Origin: Candidatus Poseidoniaceae archaeon
GTDB lineage: Archaea; Thermoplasmatota; Poseidoniia; Poseidoniales; Poseidoniaceae
Assembly: GCA_949372875.1 (NCBI GenBank)
Contig: CASIAW010000003.1
Span: 124,001-188,000, forward strand
Direction of reading: 5' to 3'
DNA length: 64,000 bases
Shown: positions 11,067 to 21,619 of the stretch, piece after piece
Numbering within the stretch: the first letter of the stretch is position 1
Layout: each line of letters opens with the position of its first letter
Translations under genes and position numbers: made by a program
The notes under the pieces: model-generated
Told to the model about the DNA's origin: nothing
The model's input: only the letters and a program-made list of their open reading frames with translations
Database searches by the model: none

Positions 11067-11255
11067 TTAGGAAGCTGGATTGGAATCTGAGTCCCCCCGA
11101 CCGTCTTCCGAGGGGAGGTATGTTGGGTTTTTTAGTCCGGCGCGTGCAAGACGGGCACGCAGACGCAAAGCGGCAAATCCGTACGGCTCGGACAAATCCC
11201 GTACGGCGTTGAAGGTGGCATCACGAGTCTCGCTAACATCGTTTTGCCAATTCAT
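11067..11255 (-). CDS. Possible 62-residue basic protein
   Basis: A short frame starting at ATG 11255, with a strong AGGAGGGG Shine-Dalgarno-like sequence about 8 bases upstream; that signal is the main reason to list it. The protein has an Arg-rich middle (LRLRARLARAGLK) and an acidic, Ser-rich end. I recognise no family. Its last ~35 bases overlap a GC-rich inverted repeat (11036-11097) that could instead belong to a structured RNA. It lies between the helicase and the ribbon-helix-helix gene, all on the minus strand. It could be an artefact of a structured region. Confidence 0.4.
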   Translation of the reverse strand: MNWQNDVSETRDATFNAVRDLSEPYGFAALRLRARLARAGLKNPTYLPSEDGRGDSDSNPAS

Positions 11256-11284
11256 TTTCCATCCCCTCCTGCACTCTCACCCAC

Positions 11285-11659
11285 TCATTCGTGGTATTCT
11301 TCGCGTCGTATCGTTGAATTCTTGGCTTCCGCCAGAAGTTCATCGAGTTGTTGTGTCATTTCAGAACGGCTCTTAATTGCCTGTTCTATGTAGAGTGAAA
11401 GCCCTTCTTGGGCTGCTGCTTCTGGGGTTGTCCCTTGGAGTTCGTAGAGTTGGCCGAGAAGCATCTTATCTCCATGGCCTAGAGGTATTCGGACGGAATC
11501 CATGCCAGTAAGCATTGGTTGTCCTTTGAGATATTGCTGAATAGCTGCTCGAATAACATCTGAGCGATTACGTGCGCCATCAAGTCCGACCCGTGCATCG
11601 AGTAATGCAATTTCATCCTCAGTTATTCTGAGCGAGACAAGGTTGCTTGGGGTTGCCAT
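11285..11659 (-). CDS. Ribbon-helix-helix (CopG-like) DNA-binding protein
   Basis: 124 residues. The first ~45 match the ribbon-helix-helix fold: a beta strand (NLVSLRIT), helix A (EDEIALLDARVGL) and helix B (NRSDVIRAAIQQYLKG). Such proteins bind DNA as dimers, usually as autorepressors or antitoxins. The C-terminal ~75 residues are helical and charged, perhaps for oligomerisation or ligand sensing. The start has GGAGG about 7 bases upstream. No toxin-like partner with a recognisable fold is adjacent; the nearest downstream frame is the doubtful 62-residue ORF. Likely a transcription regulator of unknown target. Confidence 0.8.
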   Translation of the reverse strand: MATPSNLVSLRITEDEIALLDARVGLDGARNRSDVIRAAIQQYLKGQPMLTGMDSVRIPLGHGDKMLLGQLYELQGTTPEAAAQEGLSLYIEQAIKSRSEMTQQLDELLAEAKNSTIRREEYHE

Positions 11660-11887
11660 TTTGATTCCTCCGTATCCATTGGGTATGTGAGGCGGTATAT
11701 CAATGTAGTGGAAATGATGACATTATGACTTACAAATGATTACAAGTAAAAAAAGGATGCAGTGCGGCATTCATCGCCAATAAACGATACTTGTGTGCAC
11801 ATTTCGAATACAATTGTCATACGATTGTATACCAATGCCTTCGAGGTCCAGTAGAACCTTCTAATACGGGCAACTTTAGCACGCATC

Positions 11888-12334
11888 ATGGCTCTTGAAC
11901 CATCCCGAGGACTCTATCTCTATCTGCGAACGCTTACCAGCGCCATGGATGATTCGATCATAACCGATGATGAAGCAAGTATTTTGCACGTCCTTGCTGT
12001 TGCCCTTGGCGTTCATCCCAGTGATACAGCAGTCTGCCTGGCTGTTGTTCGTGGTGAGGAGGTCAATCCGTTTGATGGCACTGAATTTGATTACTCTGGC
12101 CACCATACGGGTGATGTTACAACCTATCAATCCGCATTGATTGCAGCTCTAGATGATGAAGTCATCTCAGAAGACGAATGGGCTATGCTCACCACTCTTC
12201 GAAACATCATTGGGCTTCAAGAAGATCAACATGCAATGATTGAAGAAGCAATTCATGCTATGGCTGATATTGATTCCAATGGTTTGCGGCGAATTGAACG
12301 TTTGAAGAGGTTTAATTCCGTATGTCCCTTCTGA
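11888..12334 (+). CDS. TerB-like helical protein
   Basis: 148 residues, acidic and helical. It contains two similar blocks: MDDSIITDDEASILHVLAVALG near residue 20 (quoted in part: DDSIITDDEASILHVL) and LDDEVISEDEWAMLTTLRN near residue 88. The pattern of a D-D-x-I/V-S/T-x-D/E-E turn followed by a helix resembles TerB-like/DjlA-type domains, which bind metal or sit near membranes. The role is unknown. It precedes glutamate dehydrogenase by about 110 bases on the same strand; a hairpin separates the two. Another TerB-like protein is encoded at 57454-57882. Confidence 0.65.
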   Translation: MALEPSRGLYLYLRTLTSAMDDSIITDDEASILHVLAVALGVHPSDTAVCLAVVRGEEVNPFDGTEFDYSGHHTGDVTTYQSALIAALDDEVISEDEWAMLTTLRNIIGLQEDQHAMIEEAIHAMADIDSNGLRRIERLKRFNSVCPF

Positions 12335-12377
12335 TGCTGTGTCCTGCCCATAACTCGGGAACTAACCTTCTAGGGAA

Positions 12378-13803
<1,426 letters not shown>

Positions 13804-13871
13804 TTTCTATCGATGTCATACGATTGGACAATCTACGCAAGTATGATAAGGTCCGTACGAATGCGAATTTC

Positions 13872-14414
13872 ATGCCTCAACTACAAATTGGTGATGAAGC
13901 ACCTTCCATTATTTTACCTTCGATAGACGGAACAGATTTTGACCTTTCGAGCCTGAAAGGTAAGCGTGTTATAATGACCTTTTTCCGTTTTGATTCCTGT
14001 CCATTCTGTAATCTTCGAATCCATCGACTTGTCAAGCGTTGGAACGAGTTCCCAGAAGATACGGTCATGGTAGGCATCTTTGATGCGAAAATGAGTGCTT
14101 TGAAGAGGCGAATGAAAAAGCACGAAGTCCCCTTTACTCTTGTAGCGGATGAAACATATGAGCACTTCCTCAACAATGGAGTCAAGAAATCGATTTTCAG
14201 AGTTATGTTTGCACCTTTGAGAGCACCTCTCACCTTCTTAGAAACTCTGTTCCGGGGTTACGTCCCAATGACAATGTCTTTGTCGAAACTCTCTACATTA
14301 CCAGTAGATATTTTGATTGATGAGAATGGGAAGATTGCTAAGGCACATTATTGTAAAGACACCGTAGACCATCTACCAATTGACGAAATGATAGAATTCG
14401 CGAAAGGGAACTGA
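13872..14414 (+). CDS. Peroxiredoxin-like (AhpC/TSA, thioredoxin-fold) protein
   Basis: 180 residues from ATG 13872. The frame extends upstream to a TTG overlapping the gdhA stop, but homologous-looking sequence (QIGDEAPSIILPSIDG) begins right after the ATG, so that start is preferred. The thioredoxin fold shows DLSSLKGKRVIMTFF and then SCPFC, a CxxC at the redox site; peroxiredoxin-like family 2 proteins carry such a motif. A late strand pair (PVDILIDENGKIAKAHY) fits the fold. Probably reduces peroxides or protein disulfides in the cytoplasm; the substrate is unknown. A basic helical insert (about residues 78-140) is unusual for small thioredoxins. Confidence 0.8.
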   Translation: MPQLQIGDEAPSIILPSIDGTDFDLSSLKGKRVIMTFFRFDSCPFCNLRIHRLVKRWNEFPEDTVMVGIFDAKMSALKRRMKKHEVPFTLVADETYEHFLNNGVKKSIFRVMFAPLRAPLTFLETLFRGYVPMTMSLSKLSTLPVDILIDENGKIAKAHYCKDTVDHLPIDEMIEFAKGN

Positions 14415-14416
14415 AT

Positions 14417-14881
14417 TCATTCGCGTAATTCTTTTGGCCGTAAAACCTTTTGACAAACCCACGCATTGTTCTGCTCAATGAAAAGGGCACACGCAGCTGT
14501 TGGCATAGGGTGATATTCTCCTGTCATCTCGTGTACTATCAATTCAGTCGCTGGGTTATGCGTGAGAACCATGAGTGTTTCATCATTTCTTGAAGATTCA
14601 ATGACCTCTTGAATAACGGGAACAGTTGGGTGATATAACTCACTTCGCGTCTCCACCGCCACCACCCCAAGGGCATCACGCATACATTCGAGAGTTTCCA
14701 ATGTGCGCCGAGAATCACTCACGACAATTCTATCTGGTATCCACTGTAATTCCGCTAATGCTGAAGCCATTCTTGGAGCATCTTTTCTTCCACGGAGATT
14801 CAAAGGCCGCTGGCGATCGGATAAAGAAGCATCATCCCAACCACTTTTTGCATGTCGCATGAGGATGACTCTTCGTGACAT
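14417..14881 (-). CDS. SixA-like histidine phosphatase
   Basis: 154 residues from ATG 14881. The N-terminal LMRHAKSGW holds the RHG phosphohistidine nucleophile motif (RHA type, as in SixA), and VLTHNPATE near residue 108 supplies the second catalytic His. SRRTLET is the conserved substrate-binding Arg region. Members remove phosphate from small molecules or phosphohistidine proteins; the substrate here is unknown. It ends 2 bases from the convergent peroxiredoxin-like gene. Confidence 0.85.
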   Translation of the reverse strand: MSRRVILMRHAKSGWDDASLSDRQRPLNLRGRKDAPRMASALAELQWIPDRIVVSDSRRTLETLECMRDALGVVAVETRSELYHPTVPVIQEVIESSRNDETLMVLTHNPATELIVHEMTGEYHPMPTAACALFIEQNNAWVCQKVLRPKELRE

Positions 14882-14989
14882 CAATCACTCTATTGGTCAA
14901 TCATAAATGAGTCTTGCGAAGGTGGTTCCACGGTAATCACATTGAGGCTGTACACTTCCTCCATCGAACCAAATAAACCGATACTCCGG

Positions 14990-17900
14990 TTACTGTTCGT
15001 ATGAAACCCAAGCGCCAGACTCATTGTCGTAGTAGGACAAAGAACCATCAGCGGCCTTGGACCAATTCACGCCATTTTCTTCCCATTGCTGAGTTTGCAC
15101 TCCGATAGAAGGAAGTTCTTTTTCGACTTCCTCTGGCATGTAGGAGTTTGTAGCGGTGTCTGCATAATTTTGAGAAACGAATGGAGAACTCTGTTCTTCG
15201 CTCTTGTTACGAACAACGAGGAGTGCGGCTATTGCACAAAAGAGGAGAAGGCCAAGAATAGCGAATAACAATCCACCATAACCTCCACTTTCAGCAGATT
15301 GTTCTGAGCGAGTCGCATCATCTGGATAGTAATCATAGGTATCTGCAACTCCATCACCGTCAGTATCCATTGATTCATTTCGGTCCAATGGGAAGTCATC
15401 TTCTGCATCATTAACGCCATCTTGGTCAGTATCCATTTGAGTCAATGCGCATCCATCATCGAAAACAACAACTCCCGTCGGCGAGAGTGGACAGTCATCA
15501 TCGATATTTTCCACACCGTCTTGGTCATCGTCTTTCTGGTATTCTGAGCATCCATCAAGGTCCACGCCATGTTCTTCATCGGTATCTGGGCACAAATCCT
15601 TGTTGTCTTTGATGTCGTCATTATCGGTGTCTAATTGTGAATCAGCACAGCCTCGGTTGTTGACTTGCTCGCCAGGAGGTGTAGCTGGGCATGAATCAAT
15701 CGTGTTGTCAATCATGTCGCTATCGTCATCAAGTTGGTTTTCAGCACATCCTACCGAGTTTGTAATTTGGCCAACTTCAGTATCTGGACAATCATCAACA
15801 TCGTTCATAATGGCATCATTGTCATCATCACGTTGAGCGTCAGAACATCCATTGTCATCTGCTTGTTCATCGCTACCAGTCATTTGACACAAATCATCCA
15901 TGTCATTGACTCCATCTTCGTCAGTATCTCGTTCGGAAGATGCACATCCGACGCCATTGACAAGTGTTTGAGGTGGTGTTGTGGGACATTCATCCAGTTG
16001 ATCATTGATGGAATCTCCATCGGTGTCACGTTGGGTGTCAGCACATCCTGCAGCATCAACTGAAGCTCCGAGAGGTGTCATAGGACAAGCGTCAAACGCA
16101 TCCATGATTCCGTCATTGTCACCATCTTCTTGAGAGCCGGAACATCCTGTTTCATCGACTGTTTCTCCAGCCGGCGTTGTCGGGCAGGCATCAAGGTCAT
16201 TGGTAACGCCATCCAAGTCGTCATCTTTCTGTTGAGCACTGCATCCCTTGGAATCGACTGCTTGTCCAGCAGGTGTATTGAGGCAGTGGTCAGGAGTATC
16301 TCCGTTCGGGTTGTCTCCATAGCCATCTCCGTCGGCATCGAACCATTGGCTTGGTTCAGCAGGGAATCGGTCAGCAGAGTTTCCATTTTGGTTGTCTCCG
16401 TAGCCATCACCATCAGCATCTTCCCATTGTGTTCCATCCATTGGGAAAGCATCCGGTTCGTTTCCATTTTGGTTGTCTCCATAGCCATCACTGTCCTGGT
16501 CAGCCCATTGTGTAGAGTCTGCAGGGAATGCATCACCGTTGTTTCCGGTTGGATTATCTCCATAGCCATCACCGTCTTGGTCAGCCCATTGTGTTGAATC
16601 GGTTGGGAAGGAGTCTGGAGTTGTGCCCGCAGGGTTATCTCCGTATCCATCACCATCTTGGTCAGCCCACTGGGAAGAATCTGCAGGGAAAGCATCACCG
16701 TTGGTTCCGGAGGGGTTGTCTCCATAGCCATCCGCATCACTGTCTTCCCATTGTGTTGAATCAGCAGGATATTGGTCAGCATAGTTTCCTGTAGCATTAT
16801 CGCCATAGCCATCACCATCTTGGTCCGACCACTGGCTCGAATCGAATGGGAATGCATCTGAAGCATTTCCATTTGGATTATCACCGTATCCATCGCCATC
16901 TTGATCATCCCATTGCGAGCCATCGAGAGGGAATGCATCAGGTGAATTTCCGGTTGGGTCATCGCCATATCCATCGCCATCCATGTCGGAGTATTGGCTG
17001 CTGTCGAATGGGAATGCATCAATGAGGTCATTGTAACCATCTCCATCGGTATCTTTCTGAGAAAGTTCACAGCCATATTGGTCGACTGAAGCTCCAGCAG
17101 TTGTGTTTGCACACAAATCGTATTCATTCGAAACACCGTCATTATCGTCATCAAGCGTTAATGAGAAACAATCACTGTCGCCAATCAGTTGAACATTCAC
17201 ATCAGAGTAAAGGTTCACGACTACACAATAAATGCCACTCATGTTTGGAGTTGAATAAGTGAACGTCGGCATGCTCATGTTTTGGGCAGTTGCAGTGAAG
17301 TTGCTGAGTGAAGAAGATGCCATTGATGCCCCAGAGGAATCGGTGACTAAAATTTGATAGTTGTATTGGTCTCCAACCACAAGATCGTTGCCCTTTACCA
17401 TCACATCATTGGTTATGGAAGTTGAACTGGTCGAATAGGAGTCGATGAGCATGGTCGGTAGTTGAGGGAAGAAATCTTCATTGTGCACGCCAATGAAACC
17501 CTCATTTGCGGAGAGGTTCACGAGTGTATTGTTGAATGAAAGGAAGGCGACAAAGCCATGTTGATTGAGTGTTGTTGGTCCGTTCCACGAAATTTGCCAT
17601 GATTCACTTGTGGCCGTATCGGTAGTGAAAGTGACGTTCATCTGGTCAATCATCGATGCGGACAGAGCGGAATCGATATCGCCTGAATTGAGGTAATCAT
17701 TATCGAATTCGACGAAGTCATAAACCAGCCACCACATGGTGTAGTCGGTGTATGCGCTAAGATTTGAAGCATAAAGATCACCAGTCGTCGATGAAGTTAC
17801 ACTAAGTTCAAGCATTTCGATGTAGATACAGTCTCCTGCTTCGTCAAGCATAGCTCCAGTCGAATCTTTCAATACCGATACAGAACAATACTCTGACTCT

Positions 17901-19144
17901 TGCATAACTGGGTTTGCCATTGTTGCATTGACCAACATTGTTGTTGCTGTAGCGTTAACAGTGCCATTTGTTGGTGCTGACCAACTCTCCGAATCATTGA
18001 GGAAAAACTGGACACTCGAATGGTTATAGAGATAGGAGTTTCCGACGGTCAACCCTGAAAATTCAAGTAATGAATTTGTCGTCCCATTCATGGTTACTTC
18101 AACTGATTCAAACGTTTGCCCTCCTCCAGGTAAATTTGTCGTGACTGAGATGTCATAGACATTCGTCGCTCCCGAATACCCGTAGACTTGCAGATGTGTT
18201 GTTTGATTCGAGGATGAAAGCACCGTCATCGATTCAATACTTCCAGTAGATCCTGAACTTGAAAGATAACTTCCAGCTGCAGTGTTCCAGTCTGTATCGA
18301 TATCACCATTGAGCCCATTGAAGGTGATGTTCGCATAGTATGTCACGCCTGCTATCATGTCAATTTCAAAATAATCGAGGTCGACTGAGGAGTGAATCGA
18401 GAGGCCAGTGCATGAAAGCGGGAGCATCGAGGCTTGTGTAGCCGTAGATGTGGCGTCGTTTGATTCGAGAATATCCGATACCAATGTACCCGCACCCACA
18501 CAGTTCGATGGAGGCGAGGTTCCATTGCCCCCAGTACCATTGCCCCCAGTACCGTTTCCGGAAGAGGTGCTAAAGGTCCAAATTTCTACTTCATACGCCC
18601 CATATCCCGAGTATCGGTAAATTTGAACGTAAACCGTGCCAGTGTGTGGAGTGAATGAGTTGTTGGTGCTGACAACTTCGGGATTGAACATGTAGGATGA
18701 GTCCATTGTGTTACCATTTGAGTCATACATGGCGATGTCAAAGTCATTGGTGAATGTTGAACCGTTCGTTGAGGTATTGGTAGAATTAAAGGACATACTG
18801 ATGGTTAATCCTTCGTTGAGAGAAAGGTTAACTGCAAACCAATCTTCATCATCATTCACATCCAATTGCCCGTAATCGATTACATTGAAAGGAGCCATTC
18901 CGCTAAGGACTGCTGTTGAATTCATATTGACTGCAGACATGTTGTCAGGTAGGTCTGTTTGGCTATTAAAATCGTTTTGATTTGGTCCTATTGCTGAAGC
19001 TGTTGGTACTCCGAGAGTTACAGTGGTGAGAACCAACATCAATGACAGCAGAAGGGCATGATTTCTGTTCCGGTTTTCAAGACCCGTAGTGGAGGACATG
19101 GGTGTAGGTTTCGCTACTAGTTTAAGAGACTCACTCTTAATCAT
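14990..19144 (-). CDS. Giant surface protein with calcium repeats, membrane anchor and WW-like tail
   Basis: 1384 residues. The start overlaps the upstream stop (ATGA); an in-frame ATG at 19099 is an alternative that keeps the signal peptide (HALLLSLMLVLTTVTLGVPTASA). The N-terminal half has beta domains resembling bacterial pre-peptidase C-terminal domains (DVNDDEDWFAVNL; DLDYFEIDMIAGVTYY) and Gly-Thr-rich linkers. Then come about nine 27-residue repeats (SQWxDxDGDGYGDNPxGN type) and about eight ~35-residue repeats of thrombospondin type 3 style (DxDGxxDxxDxCPxTPxG). A helix (GGLLFAILGLLLFCAIAALL) anchors it. The cytoplasmic end (VNWSKAADGSLSYYDNESGA) resembles a WW domain. Probably a calcium-stiffened stalk or S-layer component; the ligand is unknown. 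Confidence 0.9.
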   Translation of the reverse strand: MIKSESLKLVAKPTPMSSTTGLENRNRNHALLLSLMLVLTTVTLGVPTASAIGPNQNDFNSQTDLPDNMSAVNMNSTAVLSGMAPFNVIDYGQLDVNDDEDWFAVNLSLNEGLTISMSFNSTNTSTNGSTFTNDFDIAMYDSNGNTMDSSYMFNPEVVSTNNSFTPHTGTVYVQIYRYSGYGAYEVEIWTFSTSSGNGTGGNGTGGNGTSPPSNCVGAGTLVSDILESNDATSTATQASMLPLSCTGLSIHSSVDLDYFEIDMIAGVTYYANITFNGLNGDIDTDWNTAAGSYLSSSGSTGSIESMTVLSSSNQTTHLQVYGYSGATNVYDISVTTNLPGGGQTFESVEVTMNGTTNSLLEFSGLTVGNSYLYNHSSVQFFLNDSESWSAPTNGTVNATATTMLVNATMANPVMQESEYCSVSVLKDSTGAMLDEAGDCIYIEMLELSVTSSTTGDLYASNLSAYTDYTMWWLVYDFVEFDNDYLNSGDIDSALSASMIDQMNVTFTTDTATSESWQISWNGPTTLNQHGFVAFLSFNNTLVNLSANEGFIGVHNEDFFPQLPTMLIDSYSTSSTSITNDVMVKGNDLVVGDQYNYQILVTDSSGASMASSSLSNFTATAQNMSMPTFTYSTPNMSGIYCVVVNLYSDVNVQLIGDSDCFSLTLDDDNDGVSNEYDLCANTTAGASVDQYGCELSQKDTDGDGYNDLIDAFPFDSSQYSDMDGDGYGDDPTGNSPDAFPLDGSQWDDQDGDGYGDNPNGNASDAFPFDSSQWSDQDGDGYGDNATGNYADQYPADSTQWEDSDADGYGDNPSGTNGDAFPADSSQWADQDGDGYGDNPAGTTPDSFPTDSTQWADQDGDGYGDNPTGNNGDAFPADSTQWADQDSDGYGDNQNGNEPDAFPMDGTQWEDADGDGYGDNQNGNSADRFPAEPSQWFDADGDGYGDNPNGDTPDHCLNTPAGQAVDSKGCSAQQKDDDLDGVTNDLDACPTTPAGETVDETGCSGSQEDGDNDGIMDAFDACPMTPLGASVDAAGCADTQRDTDGDSINDQLDECPTTPPQTLVNGVGCASSERDTDEDGVNDMDDLCQMTGSDEQADDNGCSDAQRDDDNDAIMNDVDDCPDTEVGQITNSVGCAENQLDDDSDMIDNTIDSCPATPPGEQVNNRGCADSQLDTDNDDIKDNKDLCPDTDEEHGVDLDGCSEYQKDDDQDGVENIDDDCPLSPTGVVVFDDGCALTQMDTDQDGVNDAEDDFPLDRNESMDTDGDGVADTYDYYPDDATRSEQSAESGGYGGLLFAILGLLLFCAIAALLVVRNKSEEQSSPFVSQNYADTATNSYMPEEVEKELPSIGVQTQQWEENGVNWSKAADGSLSYYDNESGAWVSYEQ
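15380..16300 (-). repeat. Thrombospondin type 3-like ~35-residue coding repeats
   Basis: About eight tandem units within the surface protein, each near 105 bases and encoding DxDxDGxxDxxDxCPxTPxGxxVDxxGC-like sequence with two cysteines per unit. The Asp ladders should coordinate calcium and the Cys pairs likely form disulfides. Boundaries are approximate. Confidence 0.7.
16311..17007 (-). repeat. 81-bp tandem coding repeats (27 residues each)
   Basis: Eight full units and a partial ninth inside the surface-protein gene, each encoding a variant of D-S-S-Q-W-x-D-x-D-G-D-G-Y-G-D-N-x-x-G-N. The unit length is constant, and neighbouring units are alike at DNA level (for example ATCTCCATAGCCATC on the + strand recurs), which suggests recent unequal recombination. 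The unit count may vary between strains. Confidence 0.75.
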
Positions 19145-19380
19145 ATAGCAGTTGGAGCAACATGGCCATCATTTTTGTCTTCAGGCTTACGAACTCGGGA
19201 CCAAACTCCGCCCATCAGTTCATCATGACATTTGGTGCAATAGTAGAAGCGACGATACGCTTCTCGGAATGAATATGCTTTCTTGCCGGTAGCGACAAGG
19301 AACCCTTCAGGCGAAAGTCGCGATACAATGCTGCCTTCTTGACCGCATCCTAGAAAATCGCACACTGCTGCTCCGCCCAT
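19141..19380 (-). CDS. Small Cys4 (zinc-ribbon-like) protein
   Basis: 79 residues. Cysteines in CDFLGC (7, 12) and CTKC (48, 51) could bind one zinc ion. Between them is an aromatic, Arg-rich segment (YSFREAYRRFYY). No named family is recognised. The stop overlaps the start of the giant surface-protein gene by 4 bases, so the two are probably co-translated. The start is an ATG at 19380 without an obvious Shine-Dalgarno. Confidence 0.6.
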   Translation of the reverse strand: MGGAAVCDFLGCGQEGSIVSRLSPEGFLVATGKKAYSFREAYRRFYYCTKCHDELMGGVWSRVRKPEDKNDGHVAPTAI

Positions 19381-19455
19381 GGTTATCGTATGCGCTCACG
19401 GGTCTTTAATGGTCGTATCCTTCCATCGTTTGAAATGAAATTTTTCATGAATAGT

Positions 19456-19857
19456 TCATTCTGTTTCAGGAACCGGCTCGATAATGACTAAGGGAATATT
19501 TGCTTCAATTGCTTGCCCTTCCTCACAGTTTACCGAGAGAACAGTTCCTGAGACCGGCGCTTGAATCTCGTTTTGCATTTTCATTGCCTCAAGAATAAGA
19601 ATGACTTGACCTTCTGATACTTCGTCACCTTCTTTGACTTCAACAGTGACTACTTTGCCAGGGATATTCGCAGAAACGGTTCCCGATTTTTTCTTTTTAC
19701 CGCTTCCGCTGCGCTTCTTTTTGGCAACAGGTGCTGCATCCGGAATTTCGATTTGAAATGTTTTTCCTTCGACAGTTGCCGACCAAGAGGTACCATCGCC
19801 ATCAAGGATGACTTCAAATTCAGTTCCATCAACAATCACTTTCCGAGTTTCAGTCAT
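19456..19857 (-). CDS. Biotin carboxyl carrier protein of acyl-CoA carboxylase
   Basis: 133 residues from ATG 19857. The biotinyl domain at the C-terminus has EAMKMQN, with K93 the biotin attachment site, and the pairing sequence PGKVVTVEVKEGDEV. A Lys/Ser-rich linker (KKKRSGSGKKKK) joins it to an N-terminal beta segment. It carries carboxybiotin from a biotin carboxylase, not encoded here, to the carboxyltransferase encoded just upstream. Gene order is beta subunit, small subunit, BCCP. The biotin ligase fusion at 38914-40386 is the likely enzyme that biotinylates it. Confidence 0.92.
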   Translation of the reverse strand: MTETRKVIVDGTEFEVILDGDGTSWSATVEGKTFQIEIPDAAPVAKKKRSGSGKKKKSGTVSANIPGKVVTVEVKEGDEVSEGQVILILEAMKMQNEIQAPVSGTVLSVNCEEGQAIEANIPLVIIEPVPETE

Positions 19858-19861
19858 AATA

Positions 19862-20059
19862 TCACTTCCAAGGAGAACGGCTCGCACGTTTTTGCATGAG
19901 GGATGAATGCCCCATGTTCATTCTTCGGTGGTCTTGAGACCAAGCAAGGCCCGGTTTCCGAGCGATTTGCCCAGGATCATCACCTTGTTGAGAGAGGAGA
20001 GAAAGAACGGCAGCAATCGCAGCCATTCGTAATGTCTCATCATCATATTCGGCCATCAT
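19862..20059 (-). CDS. Small acyl-CoA carboxylase subunit (gamma/epsilon-like)
   Basis: About 65 residues. It starts 7 bases after the beta-subunit stop, with GAGGCGAT upstream, and ends just before the BCCP start (5 bases). The early helix DDETLRMAAIAAVLSLL followed by a Trp-xx-(D)HRR segment resembles the short helix-plus-tail peptides that glue carboxyltransferase and BCCP subunits together in decarboxylases and acyl-CoA carboxylases. No membrane anchor is present, unlike OadG. The role is inferred from position and this pattern. Confidence 0.6.
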   Translation of the reverse strand: MMAEYDDETLRMAAIAAVLSLLSQQGDDPGQIARKPGLAWSQDHRRMNMGHSSLMQKRASRSPWK

Positions 20060-20065
20060 ATCGCC

Positions 20066-21619
20066 TCATAGTGGGATGTTTCCGTGCTTTCTTGCTGGGC
20101 GTAATTCTTCTTTGTCGAGTAACATTTCCAATGCCCGGCAAAGTTTGCTTCGCGTTTGGTTTGGTTCAATCACATCGTCCAGATATCCTAAGGCAGCAGC
20201 AGTGTAAGGGTTGGCGAATTTCTCATTGAAGTCATCGGTGAGTCTTTGACGCTCTTGTTCAGTATTCCGAGCACTCGAAATTCGCTTGCGGTGAATAATT
20301 TCAACTGCGCCGTCAGCACCCATAACTGCAAGTTCGCCTGTAGGCCATGCAACGTTGTAATCTCCACGGATATGTTTTGATGACATCACATCGTATGCAC
20401 CGCCGTATGCCTTACGAAGAATAACAGTGAGTTTGGGGACTGTTGCTTCAGCATATGCGTAGAGAAGTTTTGCTCCGTGGCGGATAATTCCACCCCATTC
20501 TTGACTTGTGCCTGGCAAAAATCCAGGAACGTCTTCAAGTGTGATAATTGGGATGTTAAACGCATCACAGAACCGAACAAAGCGAGCGGCTTTATCACTC
20601 GCATCGATGTCAAGGCAACCTGCCAGCACTTTCGGTTGGTTTGCAACTACGCCAACTGTGTGGCTTCCAAGGTGGCCAAAACCGATGACAATGTTTTGTG
20701 CCCAATCTGCTTGGACCTCAAGGAACGCACCATCATCCAGAACTTCAGAAATGACGTCAACGACATCGTATGCCTTGGTCGCCTGGTCTGGCATTATCGA
20801 ATCAAGAGCATCGCAGGACCTGTCCGTTGGATCACTTGTTTTCTTATCCGGTGGTCTTTCAAGATTATTTTGTGGGAGTAAGTCACACAAATCACGAGCT
20901 AATTGTATTGCAGACTCATCATCAGGGGCGGAGAAGTGGGAGACTCCAGACTTTGCGCCATGTGTTGAGGCACCACCTAAATCTTCGAAATTAACTTCTT
21001 CATTGGTTACGGTTTTGATGACTTCTGGGCCAGTAATGAACATGTAGGATGATTCTTCAACCATAATGACAAAATCAGTAATTGCTGGTGAGTAGACCGC
21101 TCCACCTGCACACGGCCCCATGATGACTGAGATTTGGGGGACAACGCCTGATGCTCGAACATTTCTAAAGAAAATCTCTGCATAACTTCCGAGCGATGCT
21201 ACGCCTTCTTGGATTCGTGCGCCCCCAGAATCGTTCAAACCGATGACAGGTCGTCCAGTTTTGAGAGCCATGTCGAGTACTTTGCAGATTTTGAGCCCGT
21301 GCATTTCTCCTAATGAGCCGCCATAAGCAGTAAAATCTTGAGCGAAGGTGAAGACTTCTCGACCATTGATTGAACCATGGCCAGTCACGACACCATCTCC
21401 GGGTATGATGTCCTTATCCATGCCAAAGTCACGACATCGGTGTTCAACCAATGCATCGATCTCTTGGAACGTACCTTCATCAAGTAAAATTTCGATACGT
21501 TCTCGTGCCGTCAATTTTCCCTTTTTGTGTTGTCGGTCGATGCGCTCTTGCCCTCCACCCATTTCGCTACGAGATTTACGATTTCGCAAATCTTGGAGTC
21601 GTTCTTCTGTTGATGCCAT
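20066..21619 (-). CDS. pccB: Propionyl-CoA carboxylase beta (carboxyltransferase) subunit
   Basis: 517 residues from ATG 21619 ([15 protein letters not shown]), the usual N-terminus of the family; the frame runs up to 21745 but that part looks non-conserved. It transfers the carboxyl group from biotin to propionyl-CoA or acetyl-CoA. Family hallmarks: [20 protein letters not shown], the oxyanion-hole Gly-rich segment [14 protein letters not shown], and the second half [20 protein letters not shown] with [13 protein letters not shown]. In this genome it sits beside mutase genes, so propionyl-CoA is the likely substrate. It is the first gene of a minus-strand operon with the small subunit and BCCP, divergent from the mutase operon; ~226 bases separate them. 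Confidence 0.94.
   Translation of the reverse strand: MASTEERLQDLRNRKSRSEMGGGQERIDRQHKKGKLTARERIEILLDEGTFQEIDALVEHRCRDFGMDKDIIPGDGVVTGHGSINGREVFTFAQDFTAYGGSLGEMHGLKICKVLDMALKTGRPVIGLNDSGGARIQEGVASLGSYAEIFFRNVRASGVVPQISVIMGPCAGGAVYSPAITDFVIMVEESSYMFITGPEVIKTVTNEEVNFEDLGGASTHGAKSGVSHFSAPDDESAIQLARDLCDLLPQNNLERPPDKKTSDPTDRSCDALDSIMPDQATKAYDVVDVISEVLDDGAFLEVQADWAQNIVIGFGHLGSHTVGVVANQPKVLAGCLDIDASDKAARFVRFCDAFNIPIITLEDVPGFLPGTSQEWGGIIRHGAKLLYAYAEATVPKLTVILRKAYGGAYDVMSSKHIRGDYNVAWPTGELAVMGADGAVEIIHRKRISSARNTEQERQRLTDDFNEKFANPYTAAALGYLDDVIEPNQTRSKLCRALEMLLDKEELRPARKHGNIPL

Noticed and set aside
11036-11100. tRNA or SRP RNA
   Set aside because: No T-arm GTTC, no anticodon arm, and no SRP helix 8 signature; only a GC-rich stem remains.
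16311-17007. CRISPR array
   Set aside because: The repeats are coding, contiguous and without unique spacers of constant size.
16078-17154. 358-residue Met-rich frame on the minus strand within the surface-protein gene
   Set aside because: It is a shifted frame of the 81-bp repeat region; its Met/Asp periodicity follows from the repeats.
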